A stretch of DNA of 64,000 nucleotides from Thermococcus sp. (GTDB taxonomy: Archaea > Methanobacteriota_B > Thermococci > Thermococcales > Thermococcaceae): the NCBI RefSeq assembly GCF_017656495.1, contig NZ_JACDNS010000005.1, positions 1-64,000 on the forward strand. Reading direction: 5' to 3'. The position numbers were made by a program, and so were the translations under genes. This document shows positions 29,008 to 38,697 of this stretch, piece by piece. Under the pieces are notes generated by a model that saw nothing but the letters and a program-made list of their open reading frames with translations, had not been told where the DNA came from and ran no database searches. Position 1 is the first letter of the stretch. Every line of letters starts with the position of its first letter.

Positions 29008-30510
29008 ATGGAAATAAGGAGCATGCTTTTTATAGCAGCTGCTAGTATTATATACCCACTTATAGCTTACTATCTCCTCCTGACACTTGCAGGGATAAGG
29101 TACTACTTAAAATTTCGGGCTTCAATGATCTTAGATGATGAACATCTCCCAACTGTGACAATTTTAATTCCTGCAAGAAATGAAGAACTTGTGATCGAGA
29201 GTACCCTCAGGGCAATTATACAACTAGATTACCCAAAAGAAAAGCTTGAAGTTATCCTCCTAAATGACGGCTCCACTGATAGAACAGAGGAAATAGGTAG
29301 AAGATTTGAAAAAGAATACTCCTTTATTAAGGTAATAAATGTAGAAAACGGTGGAAGAGGAAAAAGTTATGCCCTGAATTATGGTCTCAAATTTGCAAAT
29401 GGTGATATAATAGCAGTTTATGATGCTGACAACCAACCTGAAAGGACATCTTTGAGAATGCTTGTTTCTATGATAGATAATAAACATCCAGTTGTTGTTG
29501 GAAAAGTTAAGACCCAAAACTGGGATGTAAACATTTTAACTCGCTTCATATCTATGGAATTTATGTACTTCCAACTAATAAGCCAAGGAGGAAGGAGCAA
29601 ACTATTTGGAAATGCTCTTATTCCAGGTACCAACTTTGTGATAAAACGCTCTCTCTTGCAAGAAATTGGTGGATGGGACGAGAACGCACTAGCTGAAGAC
29701 TTAGAACTCTCATTTAGGATTATTGAAAAAGGATATCATATAGCATATAACCCCCAGGCAATTTCATGGGAGCAAGAACCAGAGCATTGGGGAACTTGGT
29801 TTAGGCAACGAGTTAGATGGGCTACTGGAAATGTATATACAGCAAAAAAGTATTTAAAAAACATCACTCATCTCAAGAGCATATTTGTTAAAATTGACAT
29901 TCTGACAGTGGTGATTATGTACTACCTGTTTTCTTTCGCGGTGTTACTTTCGGATATATTGTTTATGTATGGGATTTATCAGGGGATATACCTAAACGCA
30001 TACTTCACAATTATTGTATGGGCAATTGTGTATAGTATTTACCTATTTGGGATATATTCTTCCCTAGTATTAGAAAGAGAATATAGGATTTCCTACTGGG
30101 TTCTTGCTTTGGTGATGTACTATACGTATTCTCAAATTTGGATAGTAATTTCTCTCAAAGGATTAGATAATCTCAGAAGAGGAGTAATTAAATGGTACAA
30201 AACAGCCAGAACGGCAATTCTAAAAACCTTATACTATCCACTGTTCGGTAAGACTGTAGATGAGGAAATGGCTAAATGGGGAATTAATTTCACTTTTGAG
30301 GGAAAAATTTTGGCAAGAGAACAGAGAGTAAAGAAAATCGCAGAACAATTGGCTATAGAAGAAGATGTACCAATTGAAGATGCTCAAAAAATAGTTAGCT
30401 CGATTTTAACCAATTCAAACGTCGTCGTCGTTTCCTCCAAGAAATCTAAAGCAATTGCTATTAAATTAGGATTAATTCCAATAGACAGGAGGGAGATATA
30501 TGAAAAATGA
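29008..30510 (+). CDS. Membrane-bound family 2 glycosyltransferase (BcsA/PgaC-like)
   Basis: A 500-residue processive-type glycosyltransferase. One N-terminal helix precedes the GT-A catalytic domain: PTVTILIPARNEE, LLNDGSTDRTEE, AVYDADNQPE (the DxD), ALAEDLELSFRI (base region), and QRVRWATGN (the QxxRW motif). Three to four further membrane helices follow. It has an extra C-terminal segment of about 90 residues (from TVDEEMAKWGINFTFEGKILAREQR) with a helical region not part of the common family. It resembles cellulose/poly-GlcNAc synthases and may make an extracellular polysaccharide. The next gene starts inside its end (11-nt overlap). Confidence 0.9.
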   Translation: MEIRSMLFIAAASIIYPLIAYYLLLTLAGIRYYLKFRASMILDDEHLPTVTILIPARNEELVIESTLRAIIQLDYPKEKLEVILLNDGSTDRTEEIGRRFEKEYSFIKVINVENGGRGKSYALNYGLKFANGDIIAVYDADNQPERTSLRMLVSMIDNKHPVVVGKVKTQNWDVNILTRFISMEFMYFQLISQGGRSKLFGNALIPGTNFVIKRSLLQEIGGWDENALAEDLELSFRIIEKGYHIAYNPQAISWEQEPEHWGTWFRQRVRWATGNVYTAKKYLKNITHLKSIFVKIDILTVVIMYYLFSFAVLLSDILFMYGIYQGIYLNAYFTIIVWAIVYSIYLFGIYSSLVLEREYRISYWVLALVMYYTYSQIWIVISLKGLDNLRRGVIKWYKTARTAILKTLYYPLFGKTVDEEMAKWGINFTFEGKILAREQRVKKIAEQLAIEEDVPIEDAQKIVSSILTNSNVVVVSSKKSKAIAIKLGLIPIDRREIYEK

Positions 30511-30781
30511 AAATGAACTTCTAGAAAAATATTTTCAGATGGTTGAAAATCAACAAAAAGCTTTGGATATGTTAGAAAAAGCACTTGAAGAAAAAGAGAG
30601 AAATTTATTTAGAGGGTTCCTACTCGTTGGTCTTGGTATCTCTTTGCTTGTAAATTCCACAATAATTGCAATAAAAGAAACCACGCTAATATCAGTTATA
30701 GGCAGTATTTTTGGTGGATTATTTCTTGCATTAGGATTCTACTATGCAACAAAGCCAATCAGATTAAAACGTATTCAATAA
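30500..30781 (+). CDS. Small two-helix membrane protein partnering the glycosyltransferase
   Basis: A 93-residue protein with an N-terminal coiled coil of about 35 residues (NELLEKYFQMVENQQKALDMLEKALEEKER). Two membrane helices (GFLLVGLGISLLVNSTIIAI and LISVIGSIFGGLFLALGFYYA) and a basic tail follow. It overlaps the glycosyltransferase gene by 11 nt with AGGAGGG upstream, so it is co-translated. Small two-helix partners such as PgaD assist PNAG synthases; an analogous role is an inference from position and shape, not from sequence similarity. Confidence 0.75.
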   Translation: MKNENELLEKYFQMVENQQKALDMLEKALEEKERNLFRGFLLVGLGISLLVNSTIIAIKETTLISVIGSIFGGLFLALGFYYATKPIRLKRIQ

Positions 30782-30822
30782 ATGCTCAACAAGAAATATA
30801 AAACCAAAAGTAGGGATAAAAG

Positions 30823-32040
30823 CTAAAAGACATTCAGCCTATCCTCAAGGATCATCTTTTGTATCTTTGTTATGTTGGCCAACCATTCATCTGCAATTTC
30901 ATAAGCATCCCTTTCAAAGCTCTCAACCTTGTAGCCCTGCTTTGGAATTATCTGTATGCTTGCAACTAAAGGCTCATCAATTGGCTTTCCAATCTGGCTG
31001 AGAATTCTGACATAAACCTCCTGAACTCCTTCAATCTGCTCGGCGATGTCATTTGCAATCAGCATTGCAAGGAGGTTATAAATCTTACCGACGTGGCTGA
31101 CTGGGTTCTTTCCTGCGGCAGCCTCCATGCTCATGTGCCTATTTGGTGTAATTAATCCGTTGACTCTGTTGCCTCTACCAACTGAACCATCATCACCGGC
31201 TTCGGCTGAGGTTCCAGTGACTGTTATGTAGTATATGTCCTTTTCTGGGTCATCAGCAGTGTTCACAAAGATGTTGACCTTTCTGGTTGTGTGCTGCTCA
31301 ACTAACTCCTTAACAGCATCATAAATTCCCTGCTTAACTTCCATATACTCCTTTGGATTGGCAACTTCGCTGTCAACAATAGCGGCCGCAATTGTAAGAT
31401 CAATCTCATCTCCCTTCCTGAGACCCATAACCTTGACGTCTTCACCAACAGCTGGCCACTTCTTTTTGAATTCTGGACTGTTTAAAAGCTTCTCAGTCTC
31501 AAGGACAATCTTTTCTGTCTCACTAAGGGGAGCATATCCAACTCCGAATGATGTATCATTGGCCAGAGGGATTGGATTTTCTTTTGCTTTGTTAAATACG
31601 CTTACCAAATCGACACTTCCCTGACCAATTCTTGAATCAATAACAACGTGTTCCTCAACATTCAAGTGTCTAACTGCATTCCTTAGATACTCTTTTGCGG
31701 CCTTTATGGCAACTTCATGAACTGGGAACATTTCTCTATCGATAAACTCGACAGCTCTACCAGAGAGAAGAATATAGATCGGCTTTATGACTTCACCGCC
31801 CCCGAACCTTGGATAAGCCCTACCACCTACAACTTCAACTTGGTCGGTGTTATGGTGGAGTATAATCCCATATCTTTTAATATACTCTCTTGAAAGGGCT
31901 CTGCTTACCGCTTCGGCTATTCCATCAGCTATGCTGTCCGGGTGCCCAATTCCTTTTCTTTCAACTAATTCAACCTTCTGCATCTCTATTGGGGTCCTAA
32001 TAAGCTCTTCCACAACTATATTTCTCTTTTTCTCCGCCAT
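30823..32040 (-). CDS. mat: Archaeal S-adenosylmethionine synthetase
   Basis: A 405-residue archaeal-type methionine adenosyltransferase (distinct from bacterial MetK). It makes S-adenosylmethionine from methionine and ATP. Recognisable segments are [75 protein letters not shown] and [19 protein letters not shown] 32040 has GGTGA upstream; in-frame GTG 32049 and ATG 32046 are inside or next to that SD. It supplies SAM for the radical SAM and methylation enzymes of the cell, including those of corrinoid metabolism. Confidence 0.97.
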   Translation of the reverse strand: MAEKKRNIVVEELIRTPIEMQKVELVERKGIGHPDSIADGIAEAVSRALSREYIKRYGIILHHNTDQVEVVGGRAYPRFGGGEVIKPIYILLSGRAVEFIDREMFPVHEVAIKAAKEYLRNAVRHLNVEEHVVIDSRIGQGSVDLVSVFNKAKENPIPLANDTSFGVGYAPLSETEKIVLETEKLLNSPEFKKKWPAVGEDVKVMGLRKGDEIDLTIAAAIVDSEVANPKEYMEVKQGIYDAVKELVEQHTTRKVNIFVNTADDPEKDIYYITVTGTSAEAGDDGSVGRGNRVNGLITPNRHMSMEAAAGKNPVSHVGKIYNLLAMLIANDIAEQIEGVQEVYVRILSQIGKPIDEPLVASIQIIPKQGYKVESFERDAYEIADEWLANITKIQKMILEDRLNVF

Positions 32041-32180
32041 GAGCATCACCCATGAAGTTTTTCATGCATAGCTCTGAAGGGCTATTTATATATTTTTCGG
32101 CATATATCTGTATCAAAAATATAACCAATAGTTATTAAGTAGAGAAATTCTTAAATTTCTGCTCAGAGTTAGGATTATTT

Positions 32181-32338
32181 GGGCATCCGACTCTGCCCGG
32201 TGGCCCGACCGCGTGAGCGTCCGGGTAGCGATGAGCGCGAGGGACGATGCCGGGCAGACAGGGCTTGGCCTCCGGGGCCGCTCGAGGAAAGCCGACAATG
32301 GCTGACGATGAAGGCGGTGGGATATGCCAAGCCCATAC
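32181..32338 (+). ncRNA. Two-hairpin H/ACA guide RNA
   Basis: A GC-rich block with two stems. Hairpin 1 pairs CTGCCCGG (from 32193) with CCGGGCAG and is followed by ACA (32258-32260). Hairpin 2 pairs GGGCTTGGC (32261-32269) with GCCAAGCCC (32326-32334) and is followed by ATA (32335-32337). Both contain UGA/GA-rich internal elements typical of K-turns bound by L7Ae. A TATA-like ttcttaaattt (32148-32158) lies about 25 nt upstream of 32181, and TTTTT (32339-32343) ends the transcript. It fills most of the 337-bp gap between mat and the translin gene. Guide targets not determined. Confidence 0.87.
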
Positions 32339-32377
32339 TTTTTAAGCTTTTTCTTCTAACAAGTTTTGGTGGAGTCA

Positions 32378-32995
32378 ATGAAAATTGCGGAGATAATAAC
32401 CAAAATCAGAGAGGTTCTTGATGAGAAAGATGCACTAAGGGAAGAAGCTCTGAAAATAACGAGAGACATTGTCCGTTTGAGTGGAGATGCAATAAAAGCA
32501 TTGCATAGAGGAGATTTTGCTCTAGCTGAGGAGAGGCTCAATAAAGCCCAAGAATTGGTTAAACATCTTAAAGAGATGCTTAAAAATCACCAGGATCTAT
32601 ATTTCACAGGTTATGTTCAAAATGCACACCAAGAGTTTGTGGAAGCGACACTTTTTTACCGTTATCTCAAGGGACAGGAATTTCCTTCTCCCGCGGAGCT
32701 TGGAATTCCAGAGGCGGATTATGCCTTAGGCATTGGAGACTTCATTGGTGAGCTGAGGAGGTACTTTCTAATCCTGCTCATGAATGGGGACATTGCAAAA
32801 GCAGAGGAAGTTTATCATTTCATGGAGAGTATTTATGAAGAACTCATGACTCTAGAGTATCCAAAAGGTTTGGTAAACATAAGACAGAAGCAGGATCAGG
32901 CTCGTTACATCCTCGAGCGCACACTTGAGGATTTAACGAGAGCAAAGATAAGTAAGGCCTTGGAGGAAAAACTCGAAGAGGCTTTGAAGAGATGA
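32378..32995 (+). CDS. Translin-family RNA/DNA-binding protein
   Basis: A 205-residue all-helical protein matching archaeal translin/TRAX homologues. It has an N-terminal helix [36 protein letters not shown], the core [25 protein letters not shown], and [40 protein letters not shown]. Translins form octameric barrels that bind or cleave single-stranded RNA/DNA; an archaeal homologue has RNase activity (established for related archaea). ATG 32378 has GGTGGAG upstream. It overlaps the endonuclease V gene by 4 nt (ATGA), suggesting coupling of two nucleic-acid enzymes. Confidence 0.88.
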   Translation: MKIAEIITKIREVLDEKDALREEALKITRDIVRLSGDAIKALHRGDFALAEERLNKAQELVKHLKEMLKNHQDLYFTGYVQNAHQEFVEATLFYRYLKGQEFPSPAELGIPEADYALGIGDFIGELRRYFLILLMNGDIAKAEEVYHFMESIYEELMTLEYPKGLVNIRQKQDQARYILERTLEDLTRAKISKALEEKLEEALKR

Positions 32996-33573
32996 GCAAG
33001 GCTAATGTGAATTTCAGAAAGATTGCTGAAGTTCAAAGAAAGCTCGGCAGAAGGATAGTTGAAAAGCCGTTGGATATTTCGCGAATTAAAACAATTGGTG
33101 CAGTTGATGTTTCATATAAAAAAGGCAAGGCAAGGACGGCTTTTGTTTTATGCTCCTTTCCTTCATGCGAGGTTTTAAGAACCAAAGTCGTTAATACTAG
33201 CGTTGATTTTCCATATGTTCCAACGTTTTTCTTTTTGAGAGAAACGAGACCCGTTTTGTTAGCACTCAAGGGAGAAAGCTTTGATGTCCTTCTGGTTGAG
33301 GGACACGGTAGGGCTCATCCAAGAGGTTATGGTTTAGCCTCCCACATTGGTTTGTTACTTAAAAAACCGACGATTGGAGTTGCTAAGAAACCTTTGAGAG
33401 GCTATCCGGAGGGTTCCCTTGTAAAAGTGGGAAAAGCTTATGTAAGCGTTGGAAATTTAATTGATTTGAACTCTGCAGCAAAAATTGTGGAAATGATAAA
33501 TGAGAATGGGTACCCAAAGCCATTAAAAATTGCGGATAAACTTTCAAAGGGTGCTGGAAATGAAAAAGCTTAG
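32992..33573 (+). CDS. nfi: Endonuclease V
   Basis: A 193-residue endonuclease V, which nicks DNA or RNA near deoxyinosine or inosine after adenine deamination, a frequent lesion at high temperature. Catalytic segments are present: [17 protein letters not shown] (first Asp), [18 protein letters not shown] (the PYxP wedge), [22 protein letters not shown] (Glu/Asp-type metal site), and [11 protein letters not shown]. It begins in the ATGA overlap with the translin gene and ends 14 nt inside the riboflavin kinase gene, so the three form a tightly packed operon. Confidence 0.97.
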   Translation: MSKANVNFRKIAEVQRKLGRRIVEKPLDISRIKTIGAVDVSYKKGKARTAFVLCSFPSCEVLRTKVVNTSVDFPYVPTFFFLRETRPVLLALKGESFDVLLVEGHGRAHPRGYGLASHIGLLLKKPTIGVAKKPLRGYPEGSLVKVGKAYVSVGNLIDLNSAAKIVEMINENGYPKPLKIADKLSKGAGNEKA

Positions 33574-34195
33574 ATTGATCCTTCAAATTGCAAAAAAAGG
33601 TGCAATTGGTGAAAAGGCTAAAATTACTCTTAGGGAACTAGCGAAAGAACTTGAGGTTTCTCCTCAAACTATTCTAAGATGGTTTGATGAACTTGAAAAA
33701 GAAGGATATGTAGCGCGTACAGTTGAAGGAAAGAAAACCTGCATTGAGCTGACTGACAAAGCTCTGTCGTATTTAGAAGAGCTTTATGATGAACTTTCGA
33801 ATGTTCTATATCAAGGAGTGATAATTGGCGAAGTTATTTCGGGACTTGGAGAAGGAGCATACTATGTGAGACAATATGCCCCTCTGATTAAGGAGTATCT
33901 TGGATTTAATCCGTATCCCGGCACACTTAATATAAAGATAATCTTCCCAAGAACCATTTTCGATGCATTGTGCAATGTTAAACCAATACTAATTCCAGGC
34001 TTTGTTAAGAATGGAAGGACTTTTGGAGACGTCAGAGCATATAGAGTCAAGATTAATGGAATTGAGGGGGCCATAGTTGTACCTTCCAGAACAATACACC
34101 CCCCAAAGATTGCTGAAATTATAGCTCCTGTTTATTTAAGAGAGGAACTTAATTTGAAAGACGGCTCTAGGATAAAGTTGAAGGTGATAAGATGA
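33560..34195 (+). CDS. ribK: CTP-dependent riboflavin kinase with HTH domain
   Basis: A 211-residue archaeal RibK that phosphorylates riboflavin to FMN using CTP. The N-terminal winged helix (residues about 1-85; [26 protein letters not shown]) is fused to the kinase domain ([57 protein letters not shown]). The HTH suggests it may also regulate riboflavin genes, as proposed for related fusions. ATG 33560 with GGTG upstream is preferred; a GTG at 33551 is the alternative. The stop overlaps the start of the next gene by 4 nt. Confidence 0.95.
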   Translation: MKKLRLILQIAKKGAIGEKAKITLRELAKELEVSPQTILRWFDELEKEGYVARTVEGKKTCIELTDKALSYLEELYDELSNVLYQGVIIGEVISGLGEGAYYVRQYAPLIKEYLGFNPYPGTLNIKIIFPRTIFDALCNVKPILIPGFVKNGRTFGDVRAYRVKINGIEGAIVVPSRTIHPPKIAEIIAPVYLREELNLKDGSRIKLKVIR

Positions 34196-34716
34196 AAGGT
34201 AAAATAATGAGCATACTGGGCTTTGGCGGATTAGGGATGACTTTAAGCTTTTTCTTGATTGTCTTGCTTTATCCCTCATACACAGCGATGGAAAGATTGA
34301 TGCCCATTTACCTCGCTGGAATGTTTCTCGGTTGCATATTAGGAATTTTCAAAGCTAAACTTAATGCCAGCGGTTATGCATTTATCTTAGGCTTCTTAAT
34401 AACGGTGATGCTTTATGTAATATGGATGCACTTTCCGTTCACAATGGCATACTCATTTGCATTTTTGGCTTTAGTTATCTTTGTTATGTGGATTGTTGAG
34501 TCAACAAGTACGCTGGATATAGCCGTTGTTCCCTTTGCATACTTTGGGGGATTTATTCTTGCAAGTCTAATCTTCAGAAATGTTGAAATGCATAAAATTG
34601 AGGGTTCAATAATGAGTATTGTTTTAGTTGGAGTTGCAGGCGCTGGTATTAGCCTACTTATGAGCCTCTTTAAGGCCTTTATGGAGACGGCTCAAGCATT
34701 TAGGAAGAAGATTTAA
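34192..34716 (+). CDS. Unrecognised six-helix membrane protein
   Basis: A 174-residue protein made almost wholly of membrane helices (about six), with few charged residues outside the short loops and a C-terminal helix [14 protein letters not shown] facing the cytoplasm. It overlaps ribK by 4 nt (ATGA), so it is the last gene of the translin-nfi-ribK operon. No conserved transporter motif is visible. A riboflavin-related transporter would be attractive from position but is not supported by sequence. Confidence 0.75.
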   Translation: MKGKIMSILGFGGLGMTLSFFLIVLLYPSYTAMERLMPIYLAGMFLGCILGIFKAKLNASGYAFILGFLITVMLYVIWMHFPFTMAYSFAFLALVIFVMWIVESTSTLDIAVVPFAYFGGFILASLIFRNVEMHKIEGSIMSIVLVGVAGAGISLLMSLFKAFMETAQAFRKKI

Positions 34717-34749
34717 AAACAAAAAAGAGAACATACTTTGGTGGTTGAA

Positions 34750-34959
34750 ATGGTAATGAGGTTATCAAAACTTTATGGGAAGCAGATATATAATACTAAA
34801 GGATATTACGTTGGCTACGTTGATGAAGTTCTGATTGATATAGACAGAGGCTACGGAAAGGTTTTGGCTCTCGGACTGCCAGGGGAAAAAGTTGGAATCC
34901 CTTATGAGAGAGTTACAGCAATTGGGGACATAATACTGGTAAAAGCAAAAGAAGAGTAA
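34750..34959 (+). CDS. PRC-barrel domain protein
   Basis: A 69-residue protein that is just one PRC-barrel: RLSKLYGKQIYNTKGYYVGYVDEVLIDIDRGYGKVLAL, then GIPYERVTAIGDIILVK. Archaeal single-domain PRC-barrel proteins include the CdpB group that links SepF/FtsZ or ESCRT-type cell division machinery; others bind RNA-processing complexes. Which applies here cannot be told. ATG 34750 follows GGTGGTTGAA; ATG 34756 is possible. It is convergent with the DHH phosphoesterase, 5 nt apart. Confidence 0.88.
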   Translation: MVMRLSKLYGKQIYNTKGYYVGYVDEVLIDIDRGYGKVLALGLPGEKVGIPYERVTAIGDIILVKAKEE

Positions 34960-34964
34960 CTTTT

Positions 34965-36428
34965 TCAACTCTCTTTTACTCCTAATGCTTCCAAGAACTT
35001 TTCTGTTATTGCCTCCTCTGCTAGTCTAAGCAAGGAGTTCTTGTCCTTTGCCAGCTTGAATATTCCCAGGCTAATTCTAGCTCCTCCTGACTGGGCGTGG
35101 CCTCCTCCACTTCCTATCTCACCGAAAGCTTCTTTGAGGACCTTCCCAATGTTAACTCTGACATCCCTAGTTCTCGCAGAGATTTCTATTCTGTCGTCAA
35201 CTATTCCAAACACAAGGACTGTAGTTATGCCCTCAAGCCTAAGAAGGAAATCAGCCGATTCTGCTATGGCATCTCTGTTTGTTATGAACCCAACATTCGA
35301 AATAACAACGTTTTTGTATATCTTCCTGTTGAGAATTGCTCTAGCAAGAATTTCAGCAGTCTCTGTTGAAATGTCTGGATGTTCGATTTTATCAAGCAAC
35401 TCGTAGTTGACTTTCTCTGCCAAAAACTCAATGGCTTTTAAATCCACATGGCTAAGTTTTGAGAACTTCTTGGTGTCAACATAAATACCATAGAACAAAC
35501 CTGTGGAGAGGGTTTCACTTAACGACAAATTAAGGGCTTTAAAGTATTCGGCAAGTATTGAGGAAGTTGCGTTAACCTCTGGCCTTATATCAACAAATGC
35601 ATCAGGGGGCAATTTTTCTTTAAGACTTTGAAGAATTTGATGATGATCAATGATAATTTGAACCTTTTTAAGATCGTCCTCCTCAAGAATTGTGAGGTTT
35701 CCATTTGGCTGGCAATCTATGAGAGCAATGAAAGGATATCTCTTGATTTCATAAGAACCTCTTGAGACCTTGCTCATGTCGACTCCAATAACATTCAAAA
35801 GAGCTTTGTTTTCGTGATGGGTAATTTCGCCCCCATAGACTATATGAACTTTAAATCCAAAGTTCTGGGCTATTGTTTTTAGTGCTGCTGCACTTGCCAT
35901 AGAATCTGGATCGGGGTTGTCATGCATAACAATCAATAGGGCATCTCCTTTCTGTTTAAGTTCTTGAAGCTTCTTAGCAAGCAGGTTTGCATTTTTCTTT
36001 TCGCCAAACATCTCAACTATCTCAACAATGACTTTGGATATGGCTTTTCTTGGAGATACGGCGTAGTCTATTTTAACTTCAGTTTCAAACTCTTCCTTTA
36101 TTTGATTTGCGATCTCTTCTTGGGTGATGTCATCTGGAAGAATGGTGAGGATTGGGATTGTTTTGTTATTTGAACGTATGACTTGAATAGTACGCTTTAT
36201 TGTAGGAACATCCATTGTCGTTATAATTGCTAAATCTGCTTTATCTATGTGTGCCTTGAGGAGAGTAGCAGTGTATGAAAAATCTCCATGAACAACTTGA
36301 AAACCGCTTTCAGCCAATGATCTGGCTCGTAACTCATCTTTTTCAATGATTGTGATATCAAATTCTCCTTTTAAGGCTTCTGCGATGGTTCTTCCAATCG
36401 CACCTCCGCCAAGTATGAGTACTTTCAT
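34965..36428 (-). CDS. RCK-DHH phosphoesterase (NrnA-like with TrkA-N domain)
   Basis: A 487-residue fusion. Residues 1-140 are a Rossmann RCK/TrkA-N domain (VLILGGGAIGRTIAEAL; FDITIIEKD). Then comes the DHH domain with HDNPDPDSMASAAAL, ALIDCQPNG, IIIDHHQI, the metal motifs of nanoRNase/c-di-AMP phosphodiesterases, and finally DHHA1 with GSGGGHAQSGGARI. Such proteins cleave small phosphodiesters (nanoRNA, pAp or cyclic dinucleotides). The RCK domain may sense NAD(H) or cyclic dinucleotides. ATG 36428 has AGGTGAGG upstream. It is divergent from the DUF2226-like gene. Confidence 0.92.
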   Translation of the reverse strand: MKVLILGGGAIGRTIAEALKGEFDITIIEKDELRARSLAESGFQVVHGDFSYTATLLKAHIDKADLAIITTMDVPTIKRTIQVIRSNNKTIPILTILPDDITQEEIANQIKEEFETEVKIDYAVSPRKAISKVIVEIVEMFGEKKNANLLAKKLQELKQKGDALLIVMHDNPDPDSMASAAALKTIAQNFGFKVHIVYGGEITHHENKALLNVIGVDMSKVSRGSYEIKRYPFIALIDCQPNGNLTILEEDDLKKVQIIIDHHQILQSLKEKLPPDAFVDIRPEVNATSSILAEYFKALNLSLSETLSTGLFYGIYVDTKKFSKLSHVDLKAIEFLAEKVNYELLDKIEHPDISTETAEILARAILNRKIYKNVVISNVGFITNRDAIAESADFLLRLEGITTVLVFGIVDDRIEISARTRDVRVNIGKVLKEAFGEIGSGGGHAQSGGARISLGIFKLAKDKNSLLRLAEEAITEKFLEALGVKES

Positions 36429-36542
36429 TTTCCTCACCTTGATACAATAATGTTTAAATATTAGCGTGGATGTATTTTAGTAAGAATGCCCTTTCAACGA
36501 TTTTTGGAGAGTAGTGATATATATATCTAATGGTGATGAAAT

Positions 36543-38687
36543 ATGCAACTACCTAAAATGCAGCCGTTCAAAGAAAATATTGTATCAACAAGCAAGGATG
36601 ACTTTGTATCTCTTGTCCATGAAGCTCTCTCCAATGCCAATGGAACATTTATTAAAATATTCACAAAAGATTCCAGTGAAAAATACTACTTTACAGTGCT
36701 AACGGATAGTTCAAAGATACTTGCAGTCTATGGAAAGCTTCTAACTACAAATAGGGATGTAATCGGAAAGGAAGCACTCGATGTGCTTCAACCACTTCTT
36801 TCAAATCCAATGGTCGTTGATATATATACTCTCGATGAGATAACGCTTAAGCTGTCTATTGCAGATAACATTGAAATTTATAGCACAACTCCTAAAATTA
36901 ACATTGATGAGTTTCTTGGGGTCTCAAAAAAGGATGAACTTTCTGAAGTTCTTGAAAAGGAGAAGCTTTTAGAGCAGATTTTGGAGAAAGCTAAGAAGGA
37001 GGAAATAAAACCTGCACCTCAAATTGAGAAGGCCAAAGAGGTAGAAGGAGCAAAAGTCCCAGAGATGATAGAAAAACCACCAGAGGAAAAGCCAGTTAAA
37101 GTTCTCAAAGAGACTCCTAAACCAGCGCCCCAGCCAGCAGCTAAAAAAGAAGGGCCTAAGGTGAAGATTGAAATAATTGGAAGCGAGGCATTTAAGCCAG
37201 CTCTTGAAGAGGCATTCAAAGAGTATTCAAAAATCCTCCTTAATGACATCAAGAAAATGGGTGATACAACTCTTAATGACATGGAAATTCACGGTGAAAT
37301 TGGAACTGGAGTCGTTTATTTGACAATTCACCTTAATGCAAATATTGAGGAGGAGGCAAAAGTTGAAATTGCAAAGAGGAAAATCCTCTTCTTCGCTAAC
37401 AGGCATGTACCTGTTATAGGCAGAGTCTCCGGGCTGAAACCAATTATTAGGAGTATAAAAGTGAATGTGGTAGCAGGTGGAAGAGTAGACACTATGGAAG
37501 AAAGAGAGCGTGGAGAGGTAGAGCTATGGAAACTTAAAAAGCCTCCAACAGTTCAAATAAATCCAAAACTCTTCCTAACAATTGATCCTGAATTTAGATC
37601 ATACTTCAGTGCATATGCAAGGACTCTCCTTAAGGACATAGAAGATGCCGGTATCAAAGTTGATAAAATGGAGGTTGATGTAGAGGGCAGAAAAGAACAT
37701 GAAATTAACATAAAGCTGCAAACATCTGTCCCAAATATGAGTAAAGCTCAAGTTGAAGCATTAGTAACTTCATTAGCCAAGGAACATGCAAAAGAAATGG
37801 GCAAGGCATTGAAGAAATACGTGTGGGTTCACAAAGTAGAAGTTGAGCTTACTGGAGCTCAACTGGTTAGACCTAAACAAAGAAAACTGGAGACAATAAT
37901 TAATGCTCCTAAGAATGTTGATCCTTACCTAAGGAAGTTTGTCAAGGACTTTGTAAATGAGATAAGGGGAATTGGAATTGAGCCATCAAAGGTTCAGATT
38001 GATGCAAAAGAAGTTTCATTTGCTCTTGGTGGAGGGAGAGCATACCACATAACAGTTACAGTTGAGGGAGCGTCAACCTCAGCTCTTCCGCTCTCAAAGC
38101 TTAAAGACATGATTGAGATTGAGGCCAATAAACGTGCTCGTGAGTTAGCGGAAGTTCTCAAAGAAGAAGTAGTTGTTAGGGAAGTCAAACTTAATGTTGA
38201 GGAGGAGACTTCAGGAACTCAAGTTGCTCCAGCTCAGATAAGCCATAAAGCCGCTGAAATTCTTAAGAAGAAAGCAGAGCTCGAAAAGGAAGTTGAAAAA
38301 CTGCTTAAAGAGGCAGGAATTGAGGAGTTATCATTTTTAACAGAGGACAAAAAGAGAGAAGCTGAACAAACTTTACTCAAGAGCCGTATTGAACCAGCAA
38401 TGGAAACACTAAAGTCAAAAGTACAAAGCGAACTGAAATTGTTGCCAAGAGTAACATTCAAGTGGCTCAAAATGAATTGGAACTTCACAGGTTCAAATGT
38501 GGAGGTTACATTTGAAGTCAGCTTCGCAAAAGAGGAAGTTGGAGGGCTCTTTGGGGCATTTTCAGGGATTTCAGATGATAAGATAAAAGAGGATGCAATT
38601 AGGATAATAAGAAAAGCTATGGAAGATATTTCAAGAGAATATGGCATAAGCATTGTTCCAAAGAGAATAAACGTTCTCGTCCGCTGA
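36543..38687 (+). CDS. Large DUF2226-like protein with repeated alpha/beta domains
   Basis: A 714-residue soluble protein. The N-terminal 120 residues (YYFTVLTDSSKILAVYG...) resemble the Thermococcales DUF2226 domain. A Glu/Lys/Pro linker (about 140-205) follows, then repeated units of about 110-120 residues. Each unit begins with a helix such as FKPALEEAFKEYSKILLNDIKKMG, FRSYFSAYARTLLKDIEDAGIKVDK or LRKFVKDFVNEIRGIGIEPSK and continues with two beta strands. The last part carries a coiled coil (AAEILKKKAELEKEVEKLLKEAG). No enzymatic motif was seen. A structural or lipid/membrane-associated role is possible; function unknown. GGTGATGAA precedes ATG 36543. Confidence 0.8.
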   Translation: MQLPKMQPFKENIVSTSKDDFVSLVHEALSNANGTFIKIFTKDSSEKYYFTVLTDSSKILAVYGKLLTTNRDVIGKEALDVLQPLLSNPMVVDIYTLDEITLKLSIADNIEIYSTTPKINIDEFLGVSKKDELSEVLEKEKLLEQILEKAKKEEIKPAPQIEKAKEVEGAKVPEMIEKPPEEKPVKVLKETPKPAPQPAAKKEGPKVKIEIIGSEAFKPALEEAFKEYSKILLNDIKKMGDTTLNDMEIHGEIGTGVVYLTIHLNANIEEEAKVEIAKRKILFFANRHVPVIGRVSGLKPIIRSIKVNVVAGGRVDTMEERERGEVELWKLKKPPTVQINPKLFLTIDPEFRSYFSAYARTLLKDIEDAGIKVDKMEVDVEGRKEHEINIKLQTSVPNMSKAQVEALVTSLAKEHAKEMGKALKKYVWVHKVEVELTGAQLVRPKQRKLETIINAPKNVDPYLRKFVKDFVNEIRGIGIEPSKVQIDAKEVSFALGGGRAYHITVTVEGASTSALPLSKLKDMIEIEANKRARELAEVLKEEVVVREVKLNVEEETSGTQVAPAQISHKAAEILKKKAELEKEVEKLLKEAGIEELSFLTEDKKREAEQTLLKSRIEPAMETLKSKVQSELKLLPRVTFKWLKMNWNFTGSNVEVTFEVSFAKEEVGGLFGAFSGISDDKIKEDAIRIIRKAMEDISREYGISIVPKRINVLVR

Positions 38688-38697
38688 TTTTTAATTT

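Noticed and set aside
32179..32421. A frame across the 32.2-kb H/ACA RNA into the translin gene
   Set aside because: The paired stems, ACA/ATA boxes and terminator explain the sequence better.
35041..35406. Open frames antisense to the DHH phosphoesterase
   Set aside because: No SD, no plausible protein features; the sense gene is clear.
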